Shown here: piece after piece, positions 35,753 to 44,495 of the stretch
How the letters are laid out: every line of letters starts with the position of its first letter
Position numbering within the stretch: the stretch's first letter is position 1
Source of the DNA: Candidatus Bathycorpusculum termitum
GTDB taxonomy: Archaea > Thermoproteota > Bathyarchaeia > Bathyarchaeales > Bathycorpusculaceae
Length of the DNA stretch: 64,000 nucleotides
Direction: 5' to 3'
NCBI GenBank assembly: GCA_031254875.1
Contig: JAIRTW010000056.1
Coordinates: 19,703-83,702, forward strand
The notes under the pieces: model-generated
Databases searched by the model: none
The model's input: only the letters and a program-made list of their open reading frames with translations
What the model was told of the DNA's origin: nothing
Program-made: the position numbers and the translations under genes

Positions 35753-36521
35753 TTATTTTTTCGTCCTAATCCAGTTGTGGAGTAGTTTTGTCTGTTCAGC
35801 TATAAAGTGTCTGCTATTCCACACAAGTCCCGACAGAATAACCATAAACCCCGCAAACTGCACCATTAAAGCGGGATCATCTGCCGGCAATGGGTCGAGA
35901 ACATGGAAAGAGTAGCCGACATCGAGGTTGGGTTGCACCCAAAAAATCAGATATGAAGTTGTTGTCAGTTTTTGTGCAGTCGCTATATCGGTGATTAGAG
36001 GCATTGTTAAGAGTACTAGTCCTGCTATGACCCCTGTGGTCAACAGAATGCATCGGAGTTTGGTGGTTTGTTTGGTACTCTTGAGCAGAAGAGTGGTTTT
36101 GGTTGCCAGTGATGCGGCGGATAGGCTGAAGAGGTGCAAGGTATGATAGAGGTATTTGAAGGCGCTGGTGTAGGGGGCTTTGAGGTAGGTTAATTGCTAG
36201 GTAGAGTACCAAACCCCCGATAAAGACTAGCGTAAATAGGCATGCGGCATCGAAGAGAATCATCTTTTTGGGCAGACGCCGCCAGAACAGCAAAGTTGCC
36301 GCTAAAGAAACGGTGGTTGCCACACAGAAGAACAAGCCCAAGCCGTAGTTTACTATGAAGTCGGATGCAAAGGTGTAGGTGGGGGTGTAGTCTGGAAAGT
36401 TCCAGTCACGGAAGTCGTTGTGATTAAAGAGGTATAGTAGCTCTTTACCCCTGATGAGGTTGTACCAAAGAAAGGTTGATGTTACTACAGGAACAATAAA
36501 GACTGTGCGCTGAGTGAGCAT
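35753..36521 (-). pseudogene. Frameshifted integral membrane protein
   Basis: Two minus-strand reading frames join into one protein. From ATG 36521 the first frame gives membrane helices ending in FIGGLVLYLAINL. After that the other frame continues with TYLKAPYTSAFKYLYHTLHLFSLSAAS and further helices to the stop near 35753. The switch point is near 36173-36195, beside a run of five G (minus-strand C). The rest of the first frame is polar and Pro/His-rich, unlike a membrane protein, confirming the shift. No family was recognised. Either the gene is broken or one base is wrong in the assembly. Confidence 0.65.
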
Positions 36522-36750
36522 TAGCTTTTTGTTTTTTGGGCGATGGTAAATATAGCGGATGGTAGGAGCAACTTTGTTTAAGATTTACGGTTGAACATTC
36601 GAACAGAGGCTAAATTAAACGCCAAATACCGACATAGGGGCAAAAAAGTATAGTTACGGTTTAAAACTATTTTTCAAATAACATGCCGGGCTAAATCTGC
36701 AAATATGCTGAAATCTACAATTGGTAAATAAATTGAAATAAATTGGGAAA

Positions 36751-37941
36751 TTAGGCTTTGATTTTTTGGGCGATTTGTACGCCGTAGTTGAAACATTTTT
36801 TAATTTCTTCTTCGGTGGGAACCCACTTTAACTCGGTGCTGGGTTCCAGAACTTCAAAGCCTGCTTCCTTAGCCATCTTTACCATACCCCGTACAGCACC
36901 GCCACCCCAGCCATACGAGCCAAAGAAGCCCCACAGTTTACCTTTAGGTTTCAATCCGGTGATGTAGATGAGGAACATGCCTACTGAGGGGAATATACCG
37001 TTGTTGAGTGTGGGTGAACCCACCAAGACCACTTTGGAGTCGGTGATTTCGGTGACTATGTTAGTGTTCTCGGTGCATCGTAGCTTAAACAATTTAACTT
37101 CGACGCCTTGACTTGCGATACCGTCACCGATTGCTCTTGCCATCTTGTTGGTGCTGTCCCACATGGTATCGAAGACTATGGATACTTTCGGTTTCACAGA
37201 TTTACCGGCTGACCAGTTCATGTAGGCGTTGACGATTTTCATGGGATCTTTGCGCCAGATGATGCCGTGGCTGGGTGCGATGATGTCGATGGGTAGCTTC
37301 ATGTCGATGACTTCTTGGATTTTCTTGACGATGAGCGGCGCAAAGGGGGTGAGGATGTTACTGTAGTAGGTCATGGCTTCCTTCATCAGAATTTCTTGAT
37401 CAACTTCATCATCAAAATGTCCCGAACTGGCAAGATGTTGTCCAAAGGCGTCGTTGGGCATCAAAATTTTGTCTTCAATTATGTAGGTGAACATGCTGTC
37501 GGGCCAGTGTAGCATTGGTGCCTCAAGGAATGTAAGCGTCTTTTTGCCCAAGCTGATTTTATCACCAGACTTGACGGTTTCAACCCGTTCAAAGTCGGTT
37601 CCGTAGTGTTTGACGAGTTCTTCTTTGCCCCGTGCGGTGGCATAAATTTTGGCGTTTTTAGCGAGTTTAGCGATTATGGGGAGGCCGCTTGAATGATCCA
37701 TCTCCACATGATTGACTATGATATAGTCGATTTTTTCAAAGCTTGTTAATTCTGAGATATGTGTAATTAATTCATTACAGAATGTCGCTTTTACAGTGTC
37801 AACTAAAGCGGTTTTTTCGTCTTGAACCAAGTAGGCGTTGTAGCTAGTGCCGCAAGATGTTACGTAATCGTGGAAATCACGTATGTTCCAATCAACGACA
37901 CCGACCCAGCTGATTCCATTTTTAAGGGTAACTTTAGACAT
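36751..37941 (-). CDS. fprA: A-type flavodiiron protein (FprA-like)
   Basis: 396 residues. A beta-lactamase-like diiron domain (1-250) is followed by a flavodoxin domain (250-396). The iron ligands are visible: HVEMDH (about 78-83), LHWPDSMF, MPNDAFGQH and APSHGIIW. The FMN site shows VSIVFDTMWDSTNKMARAIGDGI and GSPTLNNGIFPSVG and GFFGSYGWGGGAVRGM. In anaerobes with F420 these proteins reduce O2 (sometimes NO) to water, using F420H2; detoxification is the likely role. It is a single gene with GGAGTG upstream of the ATG. Confidence 0.92.
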   Translation of the reverse strand: MSKVTLKNGISWVGVVDWNIRDFHDYVTSCGTSYNAYLVQDEKTALVDTVKATFCNELITHISELTSFEKIDYIIVNHVEMDHSSGLPIIAKLAKNAKIYATARGKEELVKHYGTDFERVETVKSGDKISLGKKTLTFLEAPMLHWPDSMFTYIIEDKILMPNDAFGQHLASSGHFDDEVDQEILMKEAMTYYSNILTPFAPLIVKKIQEVIDMKLPIDIIAPSHGIIWRKDPMKIVNAYMNWSAGKSVKPKVSIVFDTMWDSTNKMARAIGDGIASQGVEVKLFKLRCTENTNIVTEITDSKVVLVGSPTLNNGIFPSVGMFLIYITGLKPKGKLWGFFGSYGWGGGAVRGMVKMAKEAGFEVLEPSTELKWVPTEEEIKKCFNYGVQIAQKIKA

Positions 37942-38150
37942 TCCAGTTCACACTCCAAAATCAGTGAATAGCTTGAAGTTAACTGAGGGCGTCTTATATG
38001 ATTTTCGCAAGTGCATGCCTGCAACTATGCTATAAAAGTATCAGTTAATTAAAGCTGTTAACTGATGATCCACATCCGACATTTCTTAAGATATGTCTTT
38101 TGCAAGTAAAATACTGTAAAGTCAAATAAAAGCTGAAAAGTTGGCTCCCC

Positions 38151-38426
38151 TTACTCTATACGTTTAATGATGTGGTACCCAAACTTTGTCTTAACAGGAC
38201 CCGAAATCTGTCCTTTTTGTAACTCAAACGCGGCTTTTTCAAATTCTTTAACCATCTTACCCCTCGTGAAGCTGCCGAGGTCTCCGCCTTTTTTGCCTGA
38301 CGGACACAGCGAAACTTGTTTGGCAACATCACCGAATTTTTCGCCCTTATCGAGACGAATTTTTGCTGTGTTGGCTTCTGTTAGGGTTTTGACCAGTATG
38401 TGGCAACAGTGAACTTTGGCTGACAT
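38151..38426 (-). CDS. Parvulin-type peptidyl-prolyl isomerase
   Basis: 91 residues, a lone PpiC/parvulin domain. Typical sequence: KVHCCHILVKTLTEANTAKIRLDKGEKFGDVAKQVSLCPSGKKGGDLGSFTRGKMVKEFEKAAFEL and ending GYHIIKRIE. Catalytic-type residues (His at HIL, Cys in LCPSG, and the closing GYH) are in place. No signal peptide, so it is cytoplasmic. A monocistronic housekeeping gene. Confidence 0.92.
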   Translation of the reverse strand: MSAKVHCCHILVKTLTEANTAKIRLDKGEKFGDVAKQVSLCPSGKKGGDLGSFTRGKMVKEFEKAAFELQKGQISGPVKTKFGYHIIKRIE

Positions 38427-38576
38427 AGATACATCTAGGGTGGTTTGGGGATATAACTTTTACTTGTTTTTAACTTCTATTTTTTCCATGTCGAATGTCT
38501 GTATTGTAGTTTTAGAGTTACTTAACATGGTGCAAATATAGTTGGCGACTCATTGAATTTACATAAAATTGTTAAA

Positions 38577-38777
38577 ATGATCGCTCTCCAAACGGCTGTC
38601 GCTTCGAACTTCGAAGTAACCGGGGCAGATAGTGTTAATACAAAAGCAACCATACCAGTAACCATGCAAGCCGATAACCCTCTCTTAAATATCGACGAAG
38701 AACAAACCCTTGATCGCGCTACCGTAGAACAGCTGGGCAAAATCATAGAGTTCCTGCTAAACATAGAAGAAGACTAA
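38577..38777 (+). CDS. Small acidic hypothetical protein
   Basis: A 66-residue frame starting at ATG 38577, ending in an acidic, leucine-rich helix (EEQTLDRATVEQLGKIIEFLLNIEED). Amino acid use looks coding, but a minus-strand frame of similar length overlaps it and no family is recognised. Evidence is modest. Confidence 0.4.
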   Translation: MIALQTAVASNFEVTGADSVNTKATIPVTMQADNPLLNIDEEQTLDRATVEQLGKIIEFLLNIEED

Positions 38778-39286
38778 CCAGACTGTTTTTACAAAATCAT
38801 CAGTTCATCTACTTATCCAGTCCATCTGTTTTGGGCTTATGTTTAACGCCTTGTTTAGCCAACGCCATATCAAAGTACCCCTCATTGCGGTCTACAGCCC
38901 TTAACCCCTAACTCTGCAAGTTTTTGGTAATATGTTTTTTAGTACTTGTGTAACTCGTTTAAATTTGACTAAAAATTAAAAACAACCTTAAATCGCGCCA
39001 TATCAATATAAAAATTGTAGGATAATATTACCAAAATGTTGGTAATATCCCTAGAAAATTTCGTATAGTTTCGACTGTATTTGAGGTCATTTTTGAATTT
39101 CAATCAAATTACGAGATTTCTGTTGTCATATATTGCCAAAAAATGGAAAAGTTAGGGCTTAACCTCACGATCTAAGGCGACCGTCGACATAAAAAACTAA
39201 TGAAGCTAACCACGTGCATTAATTATGAGCGTATGGAAAAAAATATATGGCAATATAGGGGAATTTTCAGCGTAGAAACTATTATT
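38778..39286. other. 500-base intergenic region between converging genes
   Basis: AT-rich and without a convincing gene. It holds five copies of a TTGGYAATAT-like word (listed separately), a perfect 10-base hairpin at 39025-39048, and a small T-tailed hairpin-like word near 38910-38926. Confidence 0.5.
38924..39256. repeat. Five iterated TTGGYAATAT-like sites
   Basis: TTGGTAATAT occurs at 38924-38933 (+), 39025-39034 (-) and 39039-39048 (+); TTGGCAATAT at 39130-39139 (-); ATGGCAATAT at 39247-39256 (+). The middle pair forms a perfect inverted repeat with a four-base loop (AATG). The surrounding genes converge on this region, so these are not ordinary promoter operators. They could bind a protein or mark a replication, partition or RNA element. 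Confidence 0.5.
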
Positions 39287-39466
39287 TTATTCGACTACCT
39301 GAATAGCACCTTCAGGACATTGTGCTTCACAGGCCCTGCAAACTAAGCATTCGCTTTCTTTACTGGGCACTGCCTTGCCGCCTTTAAGTTCATAAACACT
39401 GACAGGGCATGTGTTCGCACAAGTTTCGCATCCAGTGCATTTGGCATCGACAACAATTTTCACCAT
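39287..39466 (-). CDS. Small 2[4Fe-4S] ferredoxin
   Basis: 59 residues, read directly from the minus strand: start at 39466-39464, TAA at 39289-39287. Two cluster motifs are complete: CTGCETCANTCP (CxxCxxCxxxCP) and CLVCRACEAQCP. GGAGGT precedes the ATG by seven bases. It carries electrons at low potential and is a candidate partner for the Cdh complex or other redox enzymes. It is located downstream of the surface protein gene at 39522 in the same direction, 55 bases apart, so the two may be co-transcribed. Confidence 0.93.
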   Translation of the reverse strand: MVKIVVDAKCTGCETCANTCPVSVYELKGGKAVPSKESECLVCRACEAQCPEGAIQVVE

Positions 39467-39521
39467 TTTGTCTTACCTCCACTGATGTTTTCCAAAAATT
39501 CGTTGTGTAAAATAAAAGGGT

Positions 39522-41330
39522 TTAGGTGGGTCGACGGATTTTTTCACGTAGTTTTAGCATAATTCCCCTAATTGCTGATTCCGCTTTATCGTGGATTTTC
39601 TGGTAGTTAACAATGTTTTGCTTATAGTTTTCACGTGAAATCTCACCTTTGCCATAGAGTCTCTCTAGATTCTCGATGTTCTTTTCAGATTCTGCTAGGT
39701 CAGCTTCAGCTAAATCCAGTTGTATAATCAAATCAGTATAGGTACCGCTGACGCGTCGCAACAGTATTTTAGAACGTTCTATATTTCGTGTCAAGTTTTC
39801 AATATGGATTTCTACGGCTTTCTTTTGAACTTTGTATTGGCGTCTTGGAACTTTTCCTTTTTGTGCTTTTGTATCCAGTGACTTTAATTCTGCGGATAAC
39901 TGTTTTTTTGCTTCATAGGTATCTACAAAGTCTCTGATGTTATCTACAGTCACTTGCTGGACCGGGTTCACATCATAGACCGGCTGAGAAACCTCAGGTT
40001 TAGCCGCCGCGACGATTTCTCCCGCTCTGTTCTTATAGGTTTTCTCTTTAGATTTGTGAATCCGGTAAACAAATGCGCCGACACAACCAATTAAAGCGGC
40101 AAACGATGCCCAAAACGTGGGTATAAACGAAACCCACACTGGACTATAGCTATACGATAACTCAACGATGTTTTGTTGGTGTGCAAGATGATCCACATAA
40201 CTTACATCCTCTGTTTCGATGGTGAGTATATCTTGGAAGGTGTTGCGAGTTAATGTAGCTGAAGCATCCAGCGCGGACGCCTGGGGCGAAACAAGCGTTG
40301 CTCCCTCAGGGAAACTAAACACAGTTGTTGCCTGCCCAACAAGATACTGTAAGCCCGGAAAAACCTTGAAATCCCTAAGTATATACTCGCTACCTTGTAA
40401 CACCGCACCAGGTAGATTATACTGGACCGTTAGACTCGTAGACTGCCCCTGATTCACAAAGGTGCCAAGAATCGTGCTGGCCAAACGCATACCCGCGTTT
40501 TCAGTTAGTTTAGCCGATAGAGTTCCTTCGAATTGGTCTCTGACAACCACGTTTGTTGCTTCAAGTGGTAAACCCAGTATGAAGGCGCTTAGTTGCGAAG
40601 CGGAATTGCTTGTGATGTGGTAAGTATCCACTACGGTTACCTCCCCCGTGGCGTCGATGGTTATCTGGCGGTTTAAGCTGTTTATGACCGCTATCTGGAG
40701 AGTTCCCATCGGCAACACGACGTTGGCTTGTGCGGTTGAATAGGTGTAGGCGGGCAGGTTAGTCTTAACATAACTCATGCTTTTCTCTGTTCCGTCAGGT
40801 TTGTTTATGGTGATGGCTGTGGGGATGTTGGGAAACATTATGTTAACGTTGCATGTTTCAACGTTTTGAGTTAAACTTGGGTACGCTGGGAAATCAAGGA
40901 TGTAACCGCCGTTTCCATCCTCGGTAACTAAGCGGTTGGATAACACAAATGCCACCGTGAAGACTGATGGCGTATTTCCCTCAAAGTAAATTTCTACCCC
41001 GTAGAATCCACTATGGCCGTCTAGTTGCACCCCTAGGTGCATGCCATATACCTGGGTTTTATCGTATGCTAAGACCTTGAGGATATCGGCACTGTACCGA
41101 TAGGGCAGTCCAATCATAAAGCTATTTGGTATTTGTCCTGAAACATGGATGGTGTCGAGGATAACTACGTTGCCGGTATACATGATCTGTACTTGATGAT
41201 CAACCTGTGTGATGCTGTAGCTGTTTGTCTGTGCAGAAACCATGGTGAGAGGTAAAGATGCTGAAAGAACGATTAGGACACTAAAAACTGCAGTCAACAG
41301 CGCTACTGCGGTTTGCTTCAAGAGATTCAC
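39522..41330 (-). CDS. Signal-peptide surface protein with one membrane helix and a cytoplasmic coiled coil
   Basis: 602 residues. A signal peptide (about 1-33, LLTAVFSVLIVLSASLPLT) leads to an extracellular beta-rich part of about 380 residues that seems internally duplicated: GNVVILDTIHVSGQIPNSFMIGLP near 53-76 and GEVTVVDTYHITSNSASQLSAFILGLP near 228-254. One transmembrane helix follows (about 412-430, VSFIPTFWASFAALIGCVGAFVY). The remaining 165 residues are basic and helical with coiled coils (KQLSAELKSLDTKAQKGK, LAESEKNIENLERLYGKGEISREN). No enzyme motif. It resembles archaeal receptor-like or cell-surface sensor proteins; the function is unknown. Confidence 0.75.
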   Translation of the reverse strand: MNLLKQTAVALLTAVFSVLIVLSASLPLTMVSAQTNSYSITQVDHQVQIMYTGNVVILDTIHVSGQIPNSFMIGLPYRYSADILKVLAYDKTQVYGMHLGVQLDGHSGFYGVEIYFEGNTPSVFTVAFVLSNRLVTEDGNGGYILDFPAYPSLTQNVETCNVNIMFPNIPTAITINKPDGTEKSMSYVKTNLPAYTYSTAQANVVLPMGTLQIAVINSLNRQITIDATGEVTVVDTYHITSNSASQLSAFILGLPLEATNVVVRDQFEGTLSAKLTENAGMRLASTILGTFVNQGQSTSLTVQYNLPGAVLQGSEYILRDFKVFPGLQYLVGQATTVFSFPEGATLVSPQASALDASATLTRNTFQDILTIETEDVSYVDHLAHQQNIVELSYSYSPVWVSFIPTFWASFAALIGCVGAFVYRIHKSKEKTYKNRAGEIVAAAKPEVSQPVYDVNPVQQVTVDNIRDFVDTYEAKKQLSAELKSLDTKAQKGKVPRRQYKVQKKAVEIHIENLTRNIERSKILLRRVSGTYTDLIIQLDLAEADLAESEKNIENLERLYGKGEISRENYKQNIVNYQKIHDKAESAIRGIMLKLREKIRRPT

Positions 41331-41501
41331 CAGTCTGATTGTTCTATGTTACGTTAACCGGTTTATTTATTTTTACCGTATGGGTGATGGATGTACCAAT
41401 CGAGGAGACTAAAAAGCAAAATCGTTGCATGCGTTTTTCTCGTTTTAGTGTATGATGGGATTTGATCAACAAAACCCGCGCCAAATATATTTAATTTTTA
41501 G

Positions 41502-41577
41502 TAGCGGGGAGTAGATTTGAACTACTGATCTCTGGGTTATGAGCCCAGCGGGTTGATCCTGGCTACCCCACCCCGCT
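41502..41577 (-). tRNA. Initiator tRNA-Met (CAT)
   Basis: The minus strand reads AGCGGGG ... CCCCGCT for a seven-pair acceptor stem, with discriminator A. The anticodon arm is CTGGG-CTCATAA-CCCAG (anticodon CAT) and the T arm is AGTAG-TTCAAAT-CTACT. The A1:U72 pair and the three G:C pairs (GGG/CCC) at the bottom of the anticodon stem are the marks of archaeal/eukaryal initiator tRNA. 76 bases; CCA is not encoded. No intron. Confidence 0.95.
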
Positions 41578-41703
41578 ATGCTTCTGCGCTTCAAAACGGG
41601 CTGATGTACTTATTAGTTAAGGTGTTAGATATTAAGTTTCTTTTTCCTATCCGGCAAAAGGTTTTTAGAGGCGGCGTCTTTCCCTAAGGCTGGATAGATT
41701 ACG

Positions 41704-42375
41704 ATGGATAAGCCGTATTTACGTAAACTCTCAAACCCTGTGCTTGACAACCCCATATTTGTACAGGGACTACCGGGCTTTGGAAACGTAGGGAGAATAG
41801 CGGCTCACTTCCTTATCAAATTCTGTGATGCCAAACCCTTCGCAGAATTATATTCGCCCTCCTTCCCCGATTACATATCCATAACCTCCAAGGGCATTGC
41901 CCATCTGCCTCGCTATGAATTCTACTACGCTCCCCTGGAGAAAAACACGTTAATTATCATGACAGGGGAAATTCAGCCCAGTTTCGACGATGTCGTTGCA
42001 CATTATGAGGTCTGCGAGTTCGTGATTGATTTTGTGGAGAAACTTGGTTGCCGCTTCATAGTCACCATGGGCGGTGTTCCTATAACTGAAGACAAAACAC
42101 AGGTTTATATTGCCGCAACTTCGCCTCGGCTGGCGACAGAGTTCATGGAGAAGGGCGCTGTTATCTACAGCAAGGGCCGAATCGTAGGCGGCACAGGTTT
42201 GACATTAGCTTTAGCGAAGGAACGTAAAATCGATGGCATCAGTTTGCTTGGGACAACGATGGGTTTTAAAGCTGATAAGGGCGCTGGATTTTTGGTTTTC
42301 AAGTTTTTGATGACGGCCTTAGGAAAAGAGATAAAAGAAGGTTTAGCTGAGAACAATCAAATTGAAGAGTCATAA
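41704..42375 (+). CDS. PAC2-family proteasome assembly chaperone homologue
   Basis: 223 residues. PAC2-family features: NPIFVQGLPGFGNVGRIAAHFLI at the N-terminus, ELYSPSFPDYISITSKGIAHLPRYEFYY, IIMTGEIQPSFDD, FIVTMGGVPIT, and GGTGLTLALAKERKIDGISLLGTTMGFKADKGAG. Archaeal members are thought to help 20S proteasome assembly, though this is not shown for all. A short membrane protein gene follows immediately. Confidence 0.88.
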   Translation: MDKPYLRKLSNPVLDNPIFVQGLPGFGNVGRIAAHFLIKFCDAKPFAELYSPSFPDYISITSKGIAHLPRYEFYYAPLEKNTLIIMTGEIQPSFDDVVAHYEVCEFVIDFVEKLGCRFIVTMGGVPITEDKTQVYIAATSPRLATEFMEKGAVIYSKGRIVGGTGLTLALAKERKIDGISLLGTTMGFKADKGAGFLVFKFLMTALGKEIKEGLAENNQIEES

Positions 42376-42388
42376 GTTGGGCGCGACA

Positions 42389-42622
42389 ATGTCTGAATCT
42401 AGTAAAGAAATCCAAGTTAGCGGTATAGAATCAAAGTTCGTCAAAATAGCCTTAACCATTGCCGCAGTGTTGTTGATCTTTGTCGGTCCAACCTACATAC
42501 CCTACCTAATGAATGGTGTGCTAGGTATCGACTATTTTGTCTCCATCGGCGTCGGCGTGGTCTTCTTCATTTTGGGTTTGGTGTTGCTATTTTACCTTAT
42601 CTATAAAAAAGTCATAACCTAA
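42389..42622 (+). CDS. Small two-helix membrane protein
   Basis: About 77 residues with two hydrophobic helices (FVKIALTIAAVLLIFVGPTY and YFVSIGVGVVFFILGLVLLFYLI). I use ATG 42389. An in-frame TTG at 42362 lies inside the PAC2 gene. It starts 13 bases after the PAC2 stop and is likely co-transcribed. No family is recognised. Confidence 0.65.
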   Translation: MSESSKEIQVSGIESKFVKIALTIAAVLLIFVGPTYIPYLMNGVLGIDYFVSIGVGVVFFILGLVLLFYLIYKKVIT

Positions 42623-43029
42623 CCCAAATTTTTGCCTCAGATACCCTAGAGTGCATCATCAATCAGCTTTTTAGATTCTTCATCGGCACCAAAGAAGGAT
42701 AGGCCTGTTTTATTAATGATTCTTTTATGGCCGTCACTTTGGTAATAGTAGTTGGAATCCTATACCTTTCCAGTTTTGGAGTCCGACTAAATATGTGAAT
42801 GGTATGTTGTAAAACATTATCAATTCATGTGCGGCGGAAGTGTAATCTCCGCTCCTCTCGACAGCACGACTTTAAGCGCGTCGCCTTATCAAAGACTTTT
42901 CGATTTTTGTGTCCTGTTTACAGTCTGTCCTTCTTCTGTATAGTGGTTTTTCGTATAAATCATCCACCGACCCTCTAAAGTTCAAGAAATTAAACAGGAT
43001 TTTTGAACCGTGTCAAAGGGGCGTTTAGG
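42623..43029. other. Intergenic stretch between converging genes
   Basis: About 400 bases between the small membrane protein and the site-2 protease gene on the other strand. No gene, repeat or RNA was recognised. Confidence 0.5.
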
Positions 43030-44274
43030 TTAGAGTATGAAGGGTAATATGAGGGTTGAAATGACTAGAGCTGCGCAGATAATAGATACGCCCAAAGTTA
43101 TCCGATGGATTGTTTTCTCGCTTAATCTGTTGCCGGCAAACCGTTTGAGTATTATATCTAAGATTCTGCCGCCATCCAGCGGGTAAATAGGTAGAGCATT
43201 GAACATGGCGAGGTTAAAATTGACAAACCACAGCCAAAACAGTGTGTTTGCCACAATTACCCATGCCGATCCTAACCCATGTGTGTAGAACGGCGCCAGA
43301 AAATCAGAGTACGGTACCATCCCAGGAACAAGAGTTGGGGGAACTATGTACATTGTAATTCTCTCTATGGAGAATGTCTGATAGTTTTCCAGCCGTACAT
43401 CTGTCTGCAGATCATAGGTGGTTATTCCCATGATGGTGCGATTGTCTGAAACTGTAAGGGTGACGGTGGTTGAATACTGTTGTTGCCATTCATCGCCTCT
43501 TACCACCTCAACCAGCACCGTATCACCAGCCGTTTTATTACCCAATATTGTCTGCAGGTTTGTAGTGCTGTTAACTGGTATGTTGTCGATTGAGACAAAA
43601 ATATCTCTGGGCATAAGACCTGCCTCCTGTGCCGGCATTCCATCAATAACGCTGTTAATATATACGCCATTGGCAACAGGGCTTACGCCGCCCACCAAAA
43701 CCAAGAGTAACATCAAACATACCGCACCAACAATGACGTTTCCACCAACTCCAGCCGCCATCACTTTGAGTGAGGGGCGAGCTCGGGATCTTTTTACCTG
43801 TTCTTCATCGACGTCGACAAACGCCCCGATAGGGATAATCAAGAAGAACACAATACCACTTGATTTAACGTTAAAGCCAGCATTACGGGCAATAATCCCA
43901 TGAGCGCCCTCATGAATCACAATGGCAACTACTATGGCAATCCAGCCATAAACAATGGGCAACATAGGATTGATTCCGGGTAACATTAGAATCGATTGGG
44001 GACCTAGGTCGCGTGTAATTTCGCCGACTGCAGGATTACTTAGCAGAGCAAAAAGACTGTTTACTATAAGATAGAGCATTGCGCCGGTTACGAATGGCAC
44101 AAGTACTAGCAGAATCCATGAAATGTAGTGTGAAGCCCGAAGCGCCCCCAGCCGGTCGAAAACTTTTGCGAAACGTTTAGTTCGGATAATAATTAGGGGG
44201 AATTTTATGTCTATTCGTTTTTCTTCTTCTGCATCTGGGGGTTGTGCTTTGTTTTCTGTTTCGGGCGCAGTCAA
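43030..44274 (-). CDS. Site-2 protease (M50 family) with PDZ domain
   Basis: 414 residues. The zinc metalloprotease motif is HEGAH (residues 121-125), and the third ligand motif is NALPIYPLDGG (359-369). These are set in several membrane helices. A PDZ domain sits between (about 205-275: VYINSVIDGMPAQEAGLMPRDIFVSIDNIPV). The N-terminus is charged. These enzymes cleave membrane proteins within the bilayer, often in signalling; the substrate is unknown. The start is a TTG at 44274 with weak ribosome-binding sequence. It stands alone on the minus strand. Confidence 0.9.
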   Translation of the reverse strand: MTAPETENKAQPPDAEEEKRIDIKFPLIIIRTKRFAKVFDRLGALRASHYISWILLVLVPFVTGAMLYLIVNSLFALLSNPAVGEITRDLGPQSILMLPGINPMLPIVYGWIAIVVAIVIHEGAHGIIARNAGFNVKSSGIVFFLIIPIGAFVDVDEEQVKRSRARPSLKVMAAGVGGNVIVGAVCLMLLLVLVGGVSPVANGVYINSVIDGMPAQEAGLMPRDIFVSIDNIPVNSTTNLQTILGNKTAGDTVLVEVVRGDEWQQQYSTTVTLTVSDNRTIMGITTYDLQTDVRLENYQTFSIERITMYIVPPTLVPGMVPYSDFLAPFYTHGLGSAWVIVANTLFWLWFVNFNLAMFNALPIYPLDGGRILDIILKRFAGNRLSEKTIHRITLGVSIICAALVISTLILPFIL

Positions 44275-44495
44275 TATAGAACGCTCAACACTCAGACGTA
44301 TTTACCACACATAAACTTTGTTTATATTTACCATATTGCTGATATATGAACCGGTATATCTGATAGTTGCCGACAAAATTTTTTTAAAGAACTCCACACT
44401 CGTATGGCAAAGGTTAGCTTGGCTCTTTTAGGTCAACCTATTGTTAATGAGGAAATGTAGTCAGCATTAAAGAGAAGAAGAAAGAGAATGGCTTT

